Assembly (NCBI RefSeq): GCF_030124145.1 | Contig: NZ_JASKMS010000029.1 | Location: forward strand, 43,437 to 107,436 | Origin: Streptomyces sp. 378 | Lineage (GTDB): Bacteria; Actinomycetota; Actinomycetes; Streptomycetales; Streptomycetaceae | Reading direction: 5' to 3' | Length of the DNA: 64,000 nt | In this document: piece by piece, positions 62,152-64,000 of the stretch | Layout: each line of letters begins with the position of its first letter | Numbering within the stretch: position 1 is the stretch's first letter | The notes under the pieces: generated by a model | Told to the model about the DNA's origin: nothing | The model's database searches: none | Seen by the model: only the letters and a program-made list of their open reading frames with translations | Made by a program: the position numbers and the translations under genes

Positions 62152-63258
62152 TCATCCGGCGATCAGAGAGGTCCACTTCTGGTTGGAGCCGCCGTTGCAG
62201 TCCCACAGGTGGAGCTGCGTGCCGTCGGCCGCGGAGGCGCGCGGAACGTCGAGGCAGCGTCCGGAGGCGGCGTTGCGGTAGCCGCCGTTGTGGGGCTCCC
62301 AGACCTGGTTGGCGCCGCCGTGGCAGGACCAGATCTGCACCTTGGTGCCGTTGGCGGTGCCCCGGCCGGCGGCGTCGAGGCACTTGCCCATGGAGCGCAG
62401 GGTGCCGTCGGTGTAGGCGGACCAGAACTGGTTGGCACGATCGCCGCAGCTCCAGGTCTGGACGGCGGTCCCGTTGGCGGTGCCGGCGCCGTTGACGTCC
62501 AGGCACTTGCCGGCGATACCGGACTGCACGCGGGCGGGGGCGGGGGCCGGGTTCCTCAGCCACCCTGCGCGGTCCGCGGCCTGGACACCGCGGTGGAAGG
62601 CGTCGGCCATCTTCTGGTAGCCCGAATCGTTGGGGTGCAGGGCGTCGGCCAGGTCGGCCGTGGTCAGGCTGCTCATGTCGACGTATGCGACACGCTTGCC
62701 CGCGGCCTGTGCCTCGCTCACGATCTGCGGGATGGCCTGGTTGTACGCGGCACGGTACTGCTCCTCCGTGGCGCTGGTGGACACGACCAGGGAGGCCACG
62801 AGAACGGTTGCGTCGGGGGCGGCGGCGGTGATCTGGCCGACCAGGGACTTCAGCCGGGCGGTGGCGGTGGAGACCTGGTAGGACCTGTCGAGGTCGTTGG
62901 TGCCGATATGCAGCGTCACGACATTGGGCCGGTAGCGGGTGAGCGAGGCGTCGGCGAGTGCGGCGATCTGGTCGATGCGGTATCCCGAGTGGCCTTGGTT
63001 GTCGGGGTCGGACATCGAGCCGCCCCGCAACGTGCCCACGAAGTCCAGCGGATGGCCCTCGGCCGCAAGCTTGTCCCACAACGGCGCCCGGTAGCCGTTG
63101 CCCGTACTGCTTCCCACGCCCCAGGTGATCGAGTCGCCCAACGGCATGACCCGCAAAGGAGTGTCGGAGGCGGCGAAGGCAGGGGCCACTCCTGCCGCTG
63201 TCACCCCGAGCGCGGCGGCGACAAGCGTGATCAGGGGACGAAGCCAGGACTTTCTCAC
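62152..63258 (-). CDS. Secreted SGNH/GDSL esterase with RICIN domain
   Basis: A 368-residue protein from GTG 63258 (GAGGGA 6 nt upstream). Signal peptide to about residue 30 (GVAPAFAAS). SGNH hydrolase blocks: Ser43 in MPLGDSITWGVGSS, Gly in GHSGYRIDQIA, Asn122 in HIGTNDLD, and Asp206/His209 in DALHPNDSGYQKMADAF. The compact form resembles CE3-type acetyl-xylan esterases. RICIN trefoil about 235-368 (GKCLDVNGAG, GKCLDAAGRG, GRCLDVPRAS with W motifs). Probably deacetylates hemicellulose; the substrate is inferred. Confidence 0.92.
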   Translation of the reverse strand: MRKSWLRPLITLVAAALGVTAAGVAPAFAASDTPLRVMPLGDSITWGVGSSTGNGYRAPLWDKLAAEGHPLDFVGTLRGGSMSDPDNQGHSGYRIDQIAALADASLTRYRPNVVTLHIGTNDLDRSYQVSTATARLKSLVGQITAAAPDATVLVASLVVSTSATEEQYRAAYNQAIPQIVSEAQAAGKRVAYVDMSSLTTADLADALHPNDSGYQKMADAFHRGVQAADRAGWLRNPAPAPARVQSGIAGKCLDVNGAGTANGTAVQTWSCGDRANQFWSAYTDGTLRSMGKCLDAAGRGTANGTKVQIWSCHGGANQVWEPHNGGYRNAASGRCLDVPRASAADGTQLHLWDCNGGSNQKWTSLIAG

Positions 63259-63367
63259 GGAGTTCCCTCTCTCTTGCGAGTGATTGCTGAATCAGCGGGG
63301 CTGATCGCCATACGGGTCAGGAGCGGGTGGACGTGACCTGCCACGGGAGCGCCTGGTAGGGGTGGCG

Positions 63368-64000
63368 TTACGGGAGCGTGGTCCACTTCTGGTTGTTCTG
63401 GCCGTTGCAGGTCCACAGGATGACCGGGGTCCCGTTGGTGGTGGCAGCCCCGTTGACGTCGAGGCACAGACCGGCGTGGACGTTGCGGATCGACCCGTCG
63501 GCTTGCGTGGTCCACTTCTGGTTGTTCTGGCCGTTGCAGGGCCAGATGATGGCCGGCGTGCCGTTGGTGGTGCCCTGGCCGGAGGCGTCCAGGCACTTGT
63601 CGCCGTAGACGCGGATCTCGCCTCCGGCCCAGGTGGTCCACAGCTGGTTGGCGGCGGTGTGGCAGTCCCAGATCAGCGTCGCCGTCCCGTCCGCGGTGGA
63701 GGAACGGTCCACGTCCAGGCAGCGGCCGGACCCGGTACCGCGCAGACGTGCGGTCGTCGAGGCCAGCGGGCTCCCGCCGGTCACTTTGAACACGGCGACA
63801 CCGTGCGCGGGTACGCTCGCGGAAATCTGGCCGGAGGTGCTCGACGTGCCGCCGGTCCACAGGTCGGTGAGGGTGAACGGCCCACCCTTCAGGCCGACTT
63901 GCGCGGCCGTCGAGGTGATGGTCGTGGTGCTCCCACTCCGGTTGAACAGGCCCACCGCGACCGAGCCGTCCGCGAGGGGCTTGGCGAACACCTCGGTGCT
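63368..64000 (-). CDS. C-terminal part of GH27 alpha-galactosidase with RICIN domain
   Basis: The gene continues past the right edge; about 210 C-terminal residues are visible. The first 75 are the beta-sandwich that follows the GH27 barrel (STEVFAKPLADGSVAVGLFN; FTLTDLWTGGTSS; ISASVPAHGVAVFKV), very typical of secreted streptomycete alpha-galactosidases. The rest is a three-repeat RICIN trefoil (GRCLDVDRSS, KCLDASGQG, GLCLDVNGAA, each ending in NQ-W). The catalytic domain is outside the window, so the family call rests on this linker domain. Removes terminal alpha-galactose from galactomannan or similar. Confidence 0.8.
   Translation of the reverse strand, partial: STEVFAKPLADGSVAVGLFNRSGSTTTITSTAAQVGLKGGPFTLTDLWTGGTSSTSGQISASVPAHGVAVFKVTGGSPLASTTARLRGTGSGRCLDVDRSSTADGTATLIWDCHTAANQLWTTWAGGEIRVYGDKCLDASGQGTTNGTPAIIWPCNGQNNQKWTTQADGSIRNVHAGLCLDVNGAATTNGTPVILWTCNGQNNQKWTTLP

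Overview
The window is high-GC actinobacterial DNA and almost certainly Streptomyces. The reasons are very strong third-position GC, ATGA-coupled operons, Tat and lipoprotein sugar-binding proteins, sugar ABC importers lacking their own ATPase, DUF4142/DUF5997/LysR-type neighbours, a CebR-box LPMO and rare TTA codons. No rRNA, tRNA or CRISPR array was seen. Nearly everything concerns uptake and breakdown of plant polysaccharides.

Region 1 (1-13.25 kb) is a divergent regulon. Leftward: a Tat lipoprotein sugar-binding protein, two permeases, a KDPG/KDPGal-type aldolase, a PfkB sugar-acid kinase, a beta-propeller lactonase, a GH51 arabinofuranosidase, a GH43/GH117-like hydrolase, then a lipoprotein and a secreted protein cut by the window edge. 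Rightward: a LacI regulator, an SDR dehydrogenase and a DgoD-type galactonate dehydratase. Together they can be read as a full De Ley-Doudoroff route (sugar to lactone to aldonate to KDGal to KDPGal to pyruvate plus glyceraldehyde-3-P) coupled to arabinofuranoside removal. The two arms share overlapping promoters with a 16-bp LacI-like operator between them.

Region 2 (13.6-25.4 kb) is a decayed stretch (ABC ATPase, FUSC and HAD remnants around an AsnC/Lrp gene), then a GH127 beta-L-arabinofuranosidase with an inserted LamG domain. After these come DUF4142, an HTH-less LysR-like protein paired with DUF5997, two small hypotheticals, and a GAF regulator beside an aldehyde dehydrogenase.

Region 3 (25.4-64 kb) looks accessory. 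It begins at an IS630 remnant and carries other IS relics. Eleven open reading frames or remnants carry ricin-B-type (RICIN) lectin domains, attached to CE1, GH95, GH5, beta-helix, ThuA/PQQ-dehydrogenase/PKD, ThuA/DUF1080, PQQ-dehydrogenase/PKD, GH74, SGNH and GH27 modules. Among them are two further sugar importers: a MalFG-type system with an enolase-superfamily enzyme and a divergent GntR gene, and an RbsABC-type system with a ketose 3-epimerase. There is also an ECF sigma factor fused to an anti-sigma-like zinc motif, and an AA10 LPMO under a perfect CebR box. The most unusual part is 49.4-58.4 kb. Here secreted ThuA, soluble PQQ sugar-dehydrogenase and DUF1080 (3-keto-glycoside hydrolase) domains all carry the same lectin, suggesting an extracellular oxidative (keto-sugar) attack on polysaccharides. 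Direct repeats, recent RICIN copies, microhomology deletions and gene fragments show that this region is being remodelled.
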